A DNA stretch of 64,000 nt from Stenopsyche tienmushanensis (GCA_008973525.1 WACJ01000502.1:2666001-2730000); one strand, 5' to 3'; counted from the stretch's first letter, positions 1 through 11,240 are shown. The notes: generated by a model from the letters alone, not told the origin. A program made the numbers and translations.

Positions 1-149
1 CTTCAGCGCGTTAAATCTAGGGAGATTTGTTAAACTGATAATTAACTAAGATGTTTATGGAATTGAGTATGATTTTAATAAATTATTAAATGTGTTTATT
101 GAAATTAAATTATATATAAGGGAAAATTGTAAATGACATTTATTTTATT

Positions 150-480
150 TTGTTAGTTTTATTATAAACAAAAACAAACATACAAACATTGATTTTTATA
201 TATATAAAATCTACTGTAAGTTAATTGTACTATACCTATATTATTTAAGAAAGTGTAAACAATAAGTTGGCATAGTTTTATCGCAATCGAACGAACGGTA
301 TGGTAGCGCATTAAAAACGTACAAACAAATATTGATTTTTATATATTAGACTATGCCTATGTTACTCGCGAAATCTTTAGCAATAAGTGGACGAAGTTTT
401 ATCGCAATCCGATGAACGGTATGGCAGCGCATTTCGAACGAACAAAACCCAATTCATTTTTATATAAAAAATAAGAAGAA
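150..480 (-). repeat. Tandem-unit dispersed repeat (family T), copy 1
   Basis: This is the reverse complement of 19915-20228. Each copy holds two to three head-to-tail units of roughly 120-140 bp. A unit starts with a TATATAAAAAT stretch and an AATGTTTGTT-like run, followed by a GCGCTGCCATAC core and then GATTGCGATAAAACTTTG. Similar modules occur at the ends of nonautonomous insect Helitrons, which is from memory only. No coding capacity is visible. The match to the second copy is seen directly; the class is a guess. Confidence 0.8.
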
Positions 481-1721
481 GATAACATATGTGATACTTA
501 GGGCAGGTACCTCTGAGACTACACTTCAATATAGACGAACTCGCAGAGGAGGAAGAATATTAGAATTTAATGGAAAGCCGACTCCTTGGCTGAGATGTCT
601 ATTCGAGCCGCCTGGGATGCAGAAGGAGCGAACGCGTCTTCCAGCGGCCAAGACTATTGGTCGACTCATTCGTCTAATTGTCTGCTCATTCACACCCTCA
701 CAGTTACGATAATTTGATATATTGACAATTTAATATAGGTATAGATTTTCATAATGATGATAATGTAGAATTGTTTTCAGAAACGTTTGTAAATAAAATT
801 TGTAAAAAAATATTTTTGTTAGATATAATTCGTCATCGACGTTCGTGGTTAGTATGTAATAGAATATGCATGGTTAAAAAAATCTCAAGAAAATAAGCCG
901 CGTTCCGTGAGAAAGAAATTACGAACTTTCCACGACGATGAGTTATGAAATTTCCGTTGCCCTCGTTAAGGATACAAAGTTTCGCAATATAAAAAAAAGC
1001 AAAAAAAGGGCAAAACAACGACGTGAATGAAAATCAGTCAAAGTTGAGCCACCGGAAAAGTTGAACCCTTTTAAGTTCATATTTAAAACACGTACAGGCT
1101 CGTAGGACACGTATTGCGCTGTTGATTTTTCCAATATGTCCCTGCTTTAATTGGGAGCGCGAATGTAAGCGAAGTACTTCAGATGTAGATTCGCCTTGTA
1201 GCTTTCAAAGAAAGCTCTCGAAACGAGACAATATTCCGGGACGGGTGTAAAAATATTGTTATGCCGACGGGGACGTTACCGTGACACGAGTTGTTAGGGG
1301 GTGGTATGCAAATTAAGCGAGTTACCTTTGTGAAAGTATCGGATGGGGCGTGGGAAAAACTCCTCCTTTTGTACGATAGAATCTTCACACGGCCTATTTA
1401 GATTTGCCGAGGTAAAGATTTACGTTGCATGTATAAGCTTCGTTAAGTATCTTCCGCGAATCCTGTCAGAGCGGTTAAATTAACCGTATTAAATTCAACC
1501 TATTTCCAGCTGAAATGCTATATTTAATTATGGAGCATTTCGCATAAGTTGCGGCGAACGAGTGCTGAATATTATCTAAAAAACCATGATAAAAAGGGCA
1601 ATCTTTGGTTCAAAAATTATCACAATGGAATTCAAGTTTGCTCTATTGGGAATTTATAGGAATGACAGGAAATTTGTTTCGCACAAGATCACGATTCTTT
1701 AATCATCATAGTAAACGTTAA
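481..1721. other. No gene recognised
   Basis: The stretch has only short open frames (73 codons or fewer) with no recognisable motif. No repeat shared with the rest of the window was noticed. Confidence 0.5.
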
Positions 1722-1826
1722 ATTCCATTCTTTCAAATGAACGTCATCTCATCCTTCTCGAAATAACTGTCGTTTTAGGGAGCTTGTTTCAAATAAGGAA
1801 GTTTCCCTGTCGCATTCTGTATCATA
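1722..1826 (+). repeat. Dispersed repeat family Q, copy 1
   Basis: It matches 11143-11240 in reverse complement across about 100 bp. The shared blocks include TTTCAAATAAGGAAGTTTCC, a CCTTCTMGAAATA segment and a GCATYCTGTA end. No target-site duplication was resolved and the class is unknown. Confidence 0.75.
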
Positions 1827-3098
1827 TGGCTTAATCTAATAGTTGGACTTGTAACTCAAGCATTTTTGGAACAAATCTATGGAAAGTCATATCCATTGCA
1901 TTGTAAAAGATTATATAAAAAGCTAATAATATAAATAATGTATGTTTAATTATATTATTTTAGATTACAAAGCATTTTGTAAGAGCGAAAGAAATTCAAC
2001 GTTTTCCATGCATGCCTACAAACTCGAGCTTTATTGAGTCCTTACCGAAATCAATTTATTCATGTTAACATGTAATTTTGTAATAGGAAAATATTACCCT
2101 TAAATCACCCCAATTTGGTGGTGTTTTTCCCCTACGTAAAAAAGCGCAGGATTAAAAAAGAAAACGTACGCATTTCGTCTGAGATGTTCCGCGTGAATTT
2201 TCGAATTCGAAAGGATTATGCGATTTGAATACGAGCAAAGCCTCTTTCGAGCGCGTATATAACGCATCGACGACTACACACAGGGCCTTATGTTCGGGAT
2301 ACATAAAATTAGGGTTTATCCTGTCTTCCAGGTTTACGCCGCCGCCATTATAAGTAAATCGCTCGACTATAATCATTTATTCAGTTTTCAATCCATGTTT
2401 TCGTTCCGGGAATGTCTTTTCGCGCAATGGGAAGGCTCGCCTTAATGGAACGTTTATTTTACGGCCCACGAAAGTTAGTCTTTTAATAAAACTCACCAAA
2501 TTGACCATAAAACATCTTTTCGCCGCCAGGTTTAATTCGGCACCCACTCCCATCGCTCACGCGGCCCGCCCTATGTATAAGGGCTGGACGAGCAACTATT
2601 GTAAGGGATGTGAGATGTGCGAGACGCTTATTATGATACTTATGCCCTGTGGTTTATTAATTTTAATGGTGACAGCATTTGCTTTTATTAAATTTTAATA
2701 CATAAGCCTTCATATAACCTTCGTTTACAAATCCGCCAGACAAAGTGTTATCAATTTCACTCCATTGTAGCTTTCAACGATTTGATTGTTTTAAAAGTCT
2801 AAATGTCATCTTGAATAATAAGATATTCAAGATTCTTATCAAATAACTTTGTTTAGTTGTATAGGAATTTCGACAATAATTTGAAACAACAAGTGGTCAT
2901 TAGAATACTCGAACCTGTTCTGGTCATAATCTAGATCACTATGCTCAGTTTTTTATAACAAACTCTCAAAATTATCTCTTAAATGTATCATTAAAAAGAG
3001 ATAAAATAAGCATATAATCTAAATCTATAACCGAAATCCCATTAACTCCATTTTGATAATTTAGTAGGCAAATAACAGAATGTGGAAAACTTTTTGGA
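1827..3098. other. No gene recognised
   Basis: AT-rich unique-looking sequence. The 65-74 codon open frames at 2152-2376 and 2501-2698 have no recognisable domain. Nothing else is supported. Confidence 0.5.
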
Positions 3099-3108
3099 CC
3101 TGTAGATA

Positions 3109-3215
3109 GTCCCGCGGTTAAGCGGTTGGACTCGTTTAACTCAATCAACTTGGGTTTAAATCTACAGAGGTTTAAATCTAGCGACCACATTTTCAAAACA
3201 TCTGTTCTATACATG
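3109..3215 (+). repeat. tRNA-derived SINE-like fossil, copy 1
   Basis: A segment with box A-like TTAAGCGGTTGG is followed about 30 bp later by box B-like GGGTTTAAATCTAC. The same arrangement recurs on the minus strand at 54107-54175, and the box B half recurs at 39288-39302. Similarity between the first two copies continues 3' into a CATTTTNAAAA block beyond the tRNA-like head, as expected of a SINE body. Box B departs from the GGTTCGANTCC consensus, so this is old and probably not transcribed. It is not a functional tRNA gene: no acceptor or anticodon stems form. Confidence 0.5.
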
Positions 3216-3223
3216 TTCTATAA

Positions 3224-3552
3224 ATTCCTATACGATTCATCCGAATTTGTTTTGCGAGAAATTTAATGGATGCACCATGTTGGCGCATATTATCTGGTGA
3301 AGTGAAGCGGGGATGGGGAGAGGAAGGATGCGCACGCAATGTGACGGTTGAACTCCGCTCACAGAAGAGAGGGAGCCGGTTGGTCTTCGAGGCGAAAGCG
3401 AGTGCGGTTTTTTTTTTGGATTCTAGTTCTTCAGCCCGCGCTACACGTGGCCTAAAGCAATAAATCACGTAACTGCCCTGCTGTAATTCTTTTCGAATAA
3501 TTACTAAGCGTATGTGGCATTTCAACGCATGCCGGGTAGTCGCTGTATTAAA
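3224..3552 (+). repeat. Dispersed repeat family H (Helitron-like?), long copy
   Basis: The H family is defined by GGATGCACCATGTTGGCGCA, a GGTGAAGTGAAGCGGGG block, then CGCGCTACACGTGG and AAGCAATAAAYCACGTA near the 3' end. This copy ends with GCATGCCGGGTAGTCGCT, which resembles the short GC hairpin plus CTRR end of insect Helitrons. Other copies lie at 8875-9065 (minus), 11990-12082, 12760-13022 and 24630-24828. The repeat is certain; the Helitron assignment is tentative because no Rep/helicase sequence and no A|T insertion site were established. Open frames inside it (3193-3525 minus, 3266-3463 plus) are repeat-derived. Confidence 0.75.
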
Positions 3553-3976
3553 AACGTAAAAACTTCCACATCAACCCAATATAGAAGCACCAGCAAAATA
3601 TTTTCCATTTTAACCAATTGAGTATTCCAGATGTTCCATCAGGTCCTAAATTCTTGTATTATTGTAGCTCTAGTAATGGTATAGTTTTGGAAATGAGTAT
3701 ATCGTCATTAATAATATCTTTCCCCATAAATATGGAGGGACATACAATTAGAGGATATATATTAGGTTGAGTCGTAAATAGTTTCCGGTGAAAAGAGATC
3801 GTTATAATTATTCGGTTTACATTTGATAAGTTACTGTTCGGAAACTTCTGAAAGAGAAAAAAATCTGGAACTTGGGTAGTCTGTCTTACCACATTCCCCA
3901 TACTCCCCGGATCTTTCCCCAATCGACAACTACCTATTCTCTTCTTGCAGAATTTCTTAGAAACAAAAAACAAAAA
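3553..3976. other. No gene recognised
   Basis: A 119-codon minus-strand open frame (3659-4018) covers much of this. It runs into an LTR copy and has no recognised domain, so I do not call it a gene. Confidence 0.4.
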
Positions 3977-4400
3977 TGATAGCGTGGGCGATTTAACATC
4001 CACGGGGATAACATCCACTGGGCGAATTTAATTCGCAGATCAACAGCTAAATCTTCCGTCTCTCTTTCGATCGCTTTTTGGGCGTGCACCGTTGCCGGGT
4101 AGGTGTTAACGCGCAGGAGGCGGGAGTTGTGGAAGAGTCATCGGTTGGCCTTGGCTGCGAGAAGACGTCCTTCTCGTAGCCAGATCTCTCTCTCTCTCTC
4201 TCGTGCTGAATAAAAAGTTACCTAGGGAAAAAAAATATTTTTGCCTGATCGCCATCTACCCTCATCCATCCGTCCGGCTACACATGATCCAAAAAAAAGA
4301 ATGGACCCATGCATTAACGCGGCCATCCCGACGAGCGCGTGGGAGTGAGGAGCCGCCCCAGGACTCTACCCCGAGGGTGCCCCTGTTTCTACGTAATAAC
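3977..4400 (+). mobile_element. Solo LTR or LTR fragment (family L), copy 1
   Basis: Shared blocks in order are ATCTTCCGTCTCTCT, GACGCGCAGGAGGCGGGAG (here slightly changed), GGTTGGCCTTGGCTGCG, GGACGTCCTTCC-like, a CAGATCTCTCTC run, a GAATAAA polyadenylation signal, CCGTCCGGCTACA, and a U5-like tail with CCGACGAGCGCGTGGGAG. The same order is found at 9158-9345 (minus), 16643-16970, 37525-37855 (minus), 46438-46662 and 49163-49435. The U5-like tail is joined to a tRNA-Leu primer site at 18372-18506. No internal gag/pol is adjacent. A short TC microsatellite sits at 4185-4203. Confidence 0.7.
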
Positions 4401-5850
4401 AGTAATATCGCTTTGTCTTCTTGTTAAAGTTAAATACATGTTAGAAAAAAATCGGCAATTATTTATGACTCGACCTAATATTTGGTCGAAAATCTGTTTC
4501 ATCAGTGTCTTTATACTTTAAAATTCATTTATATTAATTTTTATGGACACTTTTTGGTATTTTTTTTCAATAACAATCACTATATAAATCGATGCCTCAA
4601 CATAGGACCGCAAAGGGTTGAAATAGAGACATTTCATGAAGAGATTTAAAAGATCCGATTTGAAGCAGATTGTCTATGAAAACACAGTTTTAGTCTCTTT
4701 GGATAACATTTTTTGATTGGGAATAATTTTACGCGAAATATTCGACTATCGCGTAAATATGGGTCGTCCTCAAAAGTGCTCGATTTTGATGCGTTCAATG
4801 TCGATTTATGTTTAAATGTCGAAATTTAACATAGCACGAGTAATTAAAACTTGTGGGCACATTTTGTTCTACAAATAAATCAACGACCTGAATCACAGCA
4901 GAATTATTTCCGCGTACGACTTGTTCATTCAACCCTTTCAGCTCCAGCGCGTTACTATAAATATTACACAACGTGCGTATTAAGACCTCATAAATCATAT
5001 TTCGACACTCGGGGTTGGCGGAATTAAAGTTAAATAATTTACAGCAGACTTCAACGTCGTATTATGTACACAGAGGGGGGTGCAAATAGAAGGCTTCGCC
5101 GGCGAAGATAGTGCGCTCGGATTGATGTGAATATTATCCGCAGACAATAGATAATGTATTAAAATGTTAATTAAATCAGTCTGTTAATTCGGCGAGAGTT
5201 AGATTGAAACTTAGTGGAATATTCCCAGTCGCGGAGAGCGGAGATTATTAAATCGACGGGCTTTTAAAAGGCGGAGTGTTCGTATGGATTTTAATAAATT
5301 TGTTAGTGCTCATGTGAACGGAGAAACGATGGATGGAGCGGCATATGCATTTATGCGAATTTAATTAAAAATAACGCTTTTGTGCAGTGGAAAATTTATG
5401 CGAAACCTTTCGAGAAAATTAGAGCGAGGTATTAAAATATTCCGCTGCAAAATGTGGGGGTTGAACACATCATTCTTCTGGCTGTGCCTACCTGGACTAG
5501 AATTATTAAAATTCTGAAACGATACGTTTGTTTACTGACTTATATATTGTAGGATTCCGATGAAAATTGCATTATTATTAAATCGACTGCAGGATGTGTT
5601 GCTTTATTGACTTTTATATTGAACGTCAAATTTCAATTTGGATCTGTCAGATTGTGGGGAATTACTCCCTGAACTTTTCACATTCGGCTCATATGCACAT
5701 CCACAATTATATCTATGGTACACTATTCAATTTGAATCGTTATAAATCATTGTAAAATTGCAAAATTATATTAAAAATGTATCAAAAAAAATTGGATACA
5801 TCCCTTATGGGAATATATAAATTTAATAATAAACATGCATCTTGACACCT
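4401..5850. other. No gene recognised
   Basis: AT-rich noncoding sequence with a few frames of 60-74 codons lacking motifs. Nothing supported. Confidence 0.5.
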
Positions 5851-6011
5851 TAAGGACCGGTCCCGCATTAGCGCCAATATTTTGCTCATCCACAAATTTT
5901 GGGTGTTTTTTCTAGTTCGATAAATAAGAAGCAAAAAATATTTTTAATATGCATTTTTTACCAGATATTTTAAAATTAAAAGATTGTAGGCTGGTAGCGT
6001 TTAAGAGGTTA
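5851..6011. repeat. Possible short TTAA-bounded element
   Basis: A ~160 bp AT-rich stretch begins at TTAAGGACCGGTCCCGC and ends at GCGTTTAAGAGGTTAA. TTAA at both edges could mean a small piggyBac-type MITE, but the ends do not form a convincing inverted repeat and no second copy was seen. Kept only as a weak call. Confidence 0.2.
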
Positions 6012-6015
6012 AAAA

Positions 6016-6520
6016 GGGCGTGTCTTGGTTGACACGATTTCAATTCTTTTCGTCATCTAAAATTAAAAAAAGAAGAAAACATCTTAATAAGTAGAGATGT
6101 CGCTATAGTTCCTACCTCAAAGATAAAGAAATATGTATATATTTTCACAATGTGGCGACTGTTTAAAACAATCATTTTTTAATCTTGTTTTTTTTTAGTT
6201 TTTATTTTTTTTAAAATAGTTAAAAATAAAATTTGGACATAAATCTGGTAGGAACAATAGAAGGTTATATACAAAAGGTTCATACCAAATTTGAAGTACA
6301 TCAGTTAATTACAACTATAGATATTATGTCAACCGCGTTAAAAAAGTAGTTTCATCTGATAGGACAGGCTTAGTTATCATTGACCGCGTCATTAAAATAG
6401 CTATAACTCCGTAAATAATTGAAAGTTTGGAAATTTCTTTGGAGGATACATTTTTAAATGTCTATACATTGAAAACATAAAAAAAACAAATTCGATTTTT
6501 TCAAAATTCTAGACTAGACT
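6016..6520 (+). mobile_element. M1 MITE, copy a (uninterrupted)
   Basis: One end is GGGCGTGTCTTGGTTGACAC and the other is TTCTAGACTAGA. The two ends are imperfect inverted repeats of each other (GGGCGTGTCTTGGTTGA against GGGTGTTCTAGTCTAGA in better copies). Interior landmarks shared by all copies are GATGTCGCTATAGTTCCTAC, TATGTCAACCGCGTT and AAAATAGCTATAACTC. Other copies are 16136-16580 (minus), 26441-26930 (minus), 58858-60200 (plus, split by a mariner) and a partial at 54985-55215. It is noncoding and nonautonomous. The superfamily is undetermined. Confidence 0.85.
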
Positions 6521-6649
6521 TTTATAAAAATGTGTAATTTTGCTCAAAATTGTTTGAATCTAAACATGTATCTCCATATTTATAGCTGTCCTTAATATGT
6601 TAAGAACAAGAATTGACATAAAAAAATTGCTGGGTTGAAAAAAAATGAA

Positions 6650-7056
6650 CCCTTTGATGAGTATCTTCGCGTATTGGCGTTCGGATTCAAGCCACAAAGA
6701 AAGAGCATTCTTGCACGTTGAGTTCGAAAAGAGATAGAGACAAAAAGAATGTCTTGCGCACATCATACGATTGTAGCGATCGATAACCCAAATTAATCCA
6801 TTTTATGCTTCAAAAAAGACATTATTTTGTTTACTAAAAATAAAGACAAACATGTGTATTGTTTATGTTTATGCGAAGAAATGAATGAATATTATGTGCT
6901 ATCAACAGTGTAAAGGTTCACTTATTGATATACAAACTTTATACATGCAACGGGGTTCTTAGAGAAAAGTGGGTTTGTACGCATGATAAGTGGCGGGACA
7001 AACAAATATAGCATCTATGCAAAGCTGAATTTAGAATTGACATTGAATTGAGATTG
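6650..7056 (+). mobile_element. piggyBac-like MITE (family R), copy 1
   Basis: It starts CCCTTTGATGAGTATC after TGAA, probably a decayed TTAA. It contains the family landmarks AGAGCATTCTTGCACGTTGA, GTGTAAAGGTTCACTTATTG and TAGCATCTATG. The right end is decayed. The complete copy at 61791-62306 defines the family. Immediately downstream lies a mariner fossil. Short frames inside are repeat-derived. Confidence 0.75.
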
Positions 7057-7201
7057 GGCACCTGAGGTTTGTTTTGTTTGACCCCGCGTGTTTGTCGGCC
7101 ATTTTGTTCAGTAACAGTAAATTCTTCCGATGGAGAGATCATCGCGCGCTTCCGCCACCTCCAGTTCACGCGAGATCCGCGCGGACGACCGTTTTTTGAC
7201 T

Positions 7202-7442
7202 TTGCAGAACAATACTGCCGCGAATATCCATCGGAAGCTCATGGAAGTTTATGGTAGTGATGTGATGAGTCGACAATATGTTATGAAGTAGATTAAGTTG
7301 TTCAGAGAAGGCTGAATGAGGACAAGGCAATGATTTGGAACTCGCGCAAAAAATTGAAGAACAAGTGCAAAATGACGCTTGATGATCTTCACGAAGAATT
7401 TTCTGACGTTTCTCGAAGTCTCCTTGATGATATTGTGTTTTA
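7202..7442 (+). pseudogene. mariner transposase fossil, N-terminal part
   Basis: Reading across frameshifts, the plus strand gives NNTAANIHRKLMEVYG, SRQYVMK, then LFREG. After a frame change it gives KMTLDDLHEEFSDVSRSLLDDIV. These match the two helix-turn-helix units of mariner transposases in the correct order (family knowledge: TAAEIHRxLxEVYG, then F-T-ITEL...VSRSLLxEIV). In-frame stops follow VMK and the FREG motif. The segment stops before the catalytic domain. Upstream, 7065-7115 (TTTGTCGGCCATTTTGTTCA) is shared with 14660-14712 and may be the element's 5' untranslated part. It could be the missing N-terminal half of the family seen at 13808 and 22975. Confidence 0.75.
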
Positions 7443-8464
7443 AGTAGAATATAACAGTATATGTTAAAGATTAGAAGTTTTTATGAATTATTTATGATTT
7501 TTAGATCTATTTTTTAAACGAATAAGAAATATTTGAAGATATCTGGATATAATAGCGAGTATTGGTAATAAAATCGAGGGATTAATGGATCTGGGATGAC
7601 CAAGGAAAACGACTATTAATAGCGTAATCGCAATGGTCGTTCACTTTAATATTATTTAGAGAAGCATTTATTTTTCAGGGGCTAAAAGCTCGTTTTGGTG
7701 GAACAGGAAGAACCAACAAACACACGAGATAAAGATCATCACGGAATATAGGGCGTCGCACGCAGGGCGGATATCAGTTCCGCCATTGAATACAATCCGT
7801 AAGTGAAAAATCCTCACAGGGCACGATAATTCCTCGTAAAAACGTACATAATAAATTATTCGTAGCCGAGGAAGAGATTTGGACGATTACAAAATGTGTC
7901 CACCCTGCGTACGATGATTAATGAACCTCCGCGAAGGACCCACTCGTAAAAAAGCGAGCCCATAGAAAAGGGCACAATTTTGCCTATCCTTTTTTCCCCA
8001 TCCGGCGGTAAAAAAATCGCGTCGCCATCACGAAATGTCTTTCAAAGAAATGAAACATGAATCGATTCAAAATTAGCATTTACATTGCGGTGAAAATTGA
8101 ATGGCAAAACGAGGAAAAAATGTCCTCCGGGGAAGTCCGGGACAAGAGACGCCGCAGCGGGAACAAGCGGGAGAAACGAGACTTGGAGCGATATATGGCA
8201 ATTGTATTTCGATGTATTGCGTACAAACTACCGACTGAATCATGTACGCACGTACGTATATCAAAAAAAAGTGGCTATAAATATGTACGAGGCGCCTGGA
8301 AGCTGAAAATTGTGGATATAATAACGGAGAATTTATATCTGATCAATATGTCTTTTTGTGAAATAAGCAGTCATATTTATTTATAAAAGGATTTGATTGC
8401 AGTTTGACGTTGATATTTTTCTGTAAATTTATTTACATGCCGAATAAGTATGAAAACATGGGTT
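7443..8464. other. No gene recognised
   Basis: A 109-codon plus-strand frame (8057-8386) is lysine/arginine-rich without a recognised domain. Overlapping frames on both strands suggest chance. Confidence 0.45.
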
Positions 8465-8575
8465 TTATTGCAATTTGTAGACAGCGAGAAGGCCTTCAAT
8501 ACAGTATGGCAACATTGCCTGAAACAAAGCATTGGAATTGGAAAACATCAATATTTTAGACTATTGTTAATATAA
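8465..8575 (+). pseudogene. Non-LTR retrotransposon reverse transcriptase fragment
   Basis: A 36-codon frame ending at TAA reads LLQFVDSEKAFNTVWQHCL followed by KQSIGIGKHQYF. The FVDxEKAFxxVWxxxL pattern is the reverse-transcriptase motif A region of LINE elements, where the Asp after the hydrophobic run is a catalytic metal ligand. Neither the upstream RT blocks nor the later (F/Y)xDD motif is found nearby. It is therefore an isolated, dead fragment. It may or may not derive from the same LINE whose C-terminus appears at 29875 and 51510. Confidence 0.65.
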
Positions 8576-8874
8576 GCATGCATAAGGCATAAATATGAGC
8601 ATAAATGCATCATGTTGTATGTGCTTCCATGGGAACGCTTATAAAATGTTTATTCATTAATTAAGCATATATTTTAATATATTGCAGAGGAAAACTACGC
8701 GTTTCGCGACAGGATCAAGAAGCTTCCTATACGATAGAATAAATATATTTCTAATGAATGTATACTATGTAGAAAAATTAAATAATCCATTTGTATTTTT
8801 ATATATCACTAGCGATTATTTGGCATGAGTTGCAATGTCACATGCGCTTAGTAATTATTTGAAAAGAAAGGCAG

Positions 8875-9065
8875 TAGTACAGCTACCCTGCCTTTTCCAT
8901 CTCTTCGGCTCACTTCACTTCACCAGACTAATATGCGCCAACATGGTGCATCCGCTAAACACCTCGTAAAAGAAATTCCACATACGAATAATGGTTGTAT
9001 TAATTTAAAACCCTTTTTAGATACACGTCCAATAACTCACTAAAGTTTTATCACAATTGGATTAA
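8875..9065 (-). repeat. Family H repeat, minus-strand copy
   Basis: It contains TGCGCCAACATGGTGCATCC, the reverse complement of the H core, with the CACTTCACTTCACCAG block to the left. To the right is the AACTCACTAAAGTTTTATCA portion. The GC-rich 3' end is missing. Confidence 0.7.
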
Positions 9066-9157
9066 ACATACTTATTACTATTTGGTGATTATTATCATTA
9101 TCATCAAGTTTAGTAAAAAAATCTGAAAGCTTAAAATATATAGAAGTGCATCGGTCC

Positions 9158-9345
9158 GTTTTTTTTTTGGACATGATGTATCCGGACGGATTGATGCGGA
9201 TGGACGGGCGTCTAACAGAAAGACTCTCTTCCTAGATAACTCTTTATTCGACACGAGCGAGATCTGGCTGCGGGAAGGACGTCCTCCAGCATCCAAGGCC
9301 AACCGACGACTCTTCCTCGACTCTTGCCTCCTGCGCGTCACCACC
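9158..9345 (-). mobile_element. LTR fragment (family L), copy 2
   Basis: Reverse-strand match to the family: GTCGGTTGGCCTTGG, GGACGTCCTTCCCGCAGCC, a GAATAAAGAG polyadenylation signal, TCTTTCTGTTAGACGCCCG, CCGTCCGGATACATC. It lacks both the LTR start and the U5-like tail, so it is a truncated remnant. Confidence 0.7.
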
Positions 9346-9363
9346 CAACCACAATTACAGCTA

Positions 9364-9792
9364 ATGATTGATTTCATTGGAATTCATTGCAATGTCTCAG
9401 AGTCTCATATCGTTTACGAGCAAGGACAGTCCCCAAAGAAAAACAGAGTGATGTTTTTCCTACGGAGCCTGTTAAGAAAATTCTCTCTTTCGACTTTTCA
9501 CAGACATTTAATATATTCAGAATATCTTAAGCGATCGAAACGCAAATATTTTCAGTTCGGAAACGTCACTCAAATATATTCATGCTCATTGAGGCATGCA
9601 CAGATGCGTACAGCGTTATATTTCCAAATATATGAGTCTATTGATCTACCTTCCATTACGGAATATCTCCGGCCTGTATTGGGGCAGATATATATATTTA
9701 TTGGCGTCTTTGCAGATTTTGTACATAGCCTTCTAACGGGGCGGGCTATGAATATTTTTGCAGTGATACTTCCCTTCGAATGGAAACATTAA
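9364..9792 (+). other. Unassigned 142-codon open frame
   Basis: Second longest uninterrupted frame on the plus strand. The translation has clusters of basic residues early and a hydrophobic stretch near the C-terminus (IYIFIGVFADFVHSLL) that could be membrane-spanning. No domain is recognised, no splice context was found, and it begins directly beside an LTR fragment. In AT-rich DNA this could be chance. I would not call it a gene. Confidence 0.15.
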
Positions 9793-11142
9793 GATAATCT
9801 CTACTCGGTTATTACAACGAAGGTTAAGAATACTAATATCGTGTAGCAGCTCGACTATGTTCATAGGGTGGGGTATCTTGGGATACCATCTAAAGGCTAT
9901 TGTGGGTTCCGCCTACGAGAAATCGATTTAGACCTGAAATTTTTACCACCTGAACGACTCGGATAATAAATCAAAATTGATAATTTGAAAATATTTATGA
10001 AACGTTCCTAGCTGTGGAAGTGCACGATGTTGAAACAATTGCCCCAAGTTTTCTGGGTCATCTGTTTCGTTTCCAGTTGCCATTAGTAATGCTTTAGTGC
10101 AGTATTTGAAAACATTTTTTGGCACGAAACTAACATTATGAATTTACGTTTAATGGAATTTAATTATGCTATAGTTTGTATCATACGAAAGCTGACAGAT
10201 TAACAGGATCGTTGTGTATATATTCATAAAAATTGACTGTCAAAATTTTTGTACACAGAGTGAATTGAAACGTCATAGCAATATGTCGCCATTTAGATTG
10301 ATTGATTATATATACTCCTAATATGTGAAAAATAAGGTTTGAAGAGAAATTCATGACGCTGATTTTAAGGCTTGTACCATTTATCAAAAAGGAATATTCT
10401 TATTAAAAATAATTGTTACACATGAAGATTCGGAATTTCAGTTTGTTAAAGATCGACCGCAATATCGCTAACATTTTTCGTATGAGTTCAAATTGGGACA
10501 CACAGCAAAAACGGGTAGATATATTAACAGAGCTTTTGGAGAAGGATCGATTTGTGAGAGTACAAATCGAAGATAGTACCAATAAATCGTTCCAGTGATA
10601 TAAATCTCGATGATGAATCTCGTAGAAGACCAAAAACAATAGGAAAAGTTCTGAGTAGTTGATTCGCTAAAACTTTACTCTTCGGTTTAAATCGAAAATA
10701 TGCACCAGAAATTACGAGATTATATCACATTCACCTCATTCATAGAATTTTAATGCTTTTCGCAGTTTGGAGTACTTATTAAAGCTTAAAAGTTCAGAAA
10801 TGGGAATTAAATAATTTAAGGGTTCGAAGATTTTTTTGGTTCTAAATGTGCGGGTTTCTATAAAAATGTATTTATTTATATAGTTTCTTTTGGTGAAAGG
10901 TTATTGAAGCTAATGGAGATATTTTTAATTGAATAAACTATATTGCGTGAAAGTTATAGGCATTTAAATACGAATTCCGAACGTTCATGTGATACAATAA
11001 AGATGCCTTAAATCTAGATTGTTGAAAATAATATCCGTGTTACGCTCTAATAGATTAAAATATATATTTTTCAAGTTTACCTGCTTATTAGTGTACGCTG
11101 AACAAAGAAAATTAGAAAATAATCAGATTTTAATCCATAATA
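9793..11142. other. No gene recognised
   Basis: AT-rich sequence with short frames on both strands (60-78 codons). The overlapping pair at 10403-10639 is open on both strands and has no motif. Confidence 0.5.
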
Positions 11143-11240
11143 CAGGATGCAGCAGGGAAACTTCCTTATTTGAAACTCGTTTCCTTAAATGATAAGTATT
11201 TCTAGAAGGGTGGGGTGGTGCTCATTTAAAAGAACGAGAC
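11143..11240 (-). repeat. Dispersed repeat family Q, copy 2
   Basis: Reverse complement of 1722-1826. It starts CAGGATGCAGCAGGGAAACT and continues through ACTTCCTTATTTGAAAC and the CTAGAAGGGTGG block. Confidence 0.75.
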
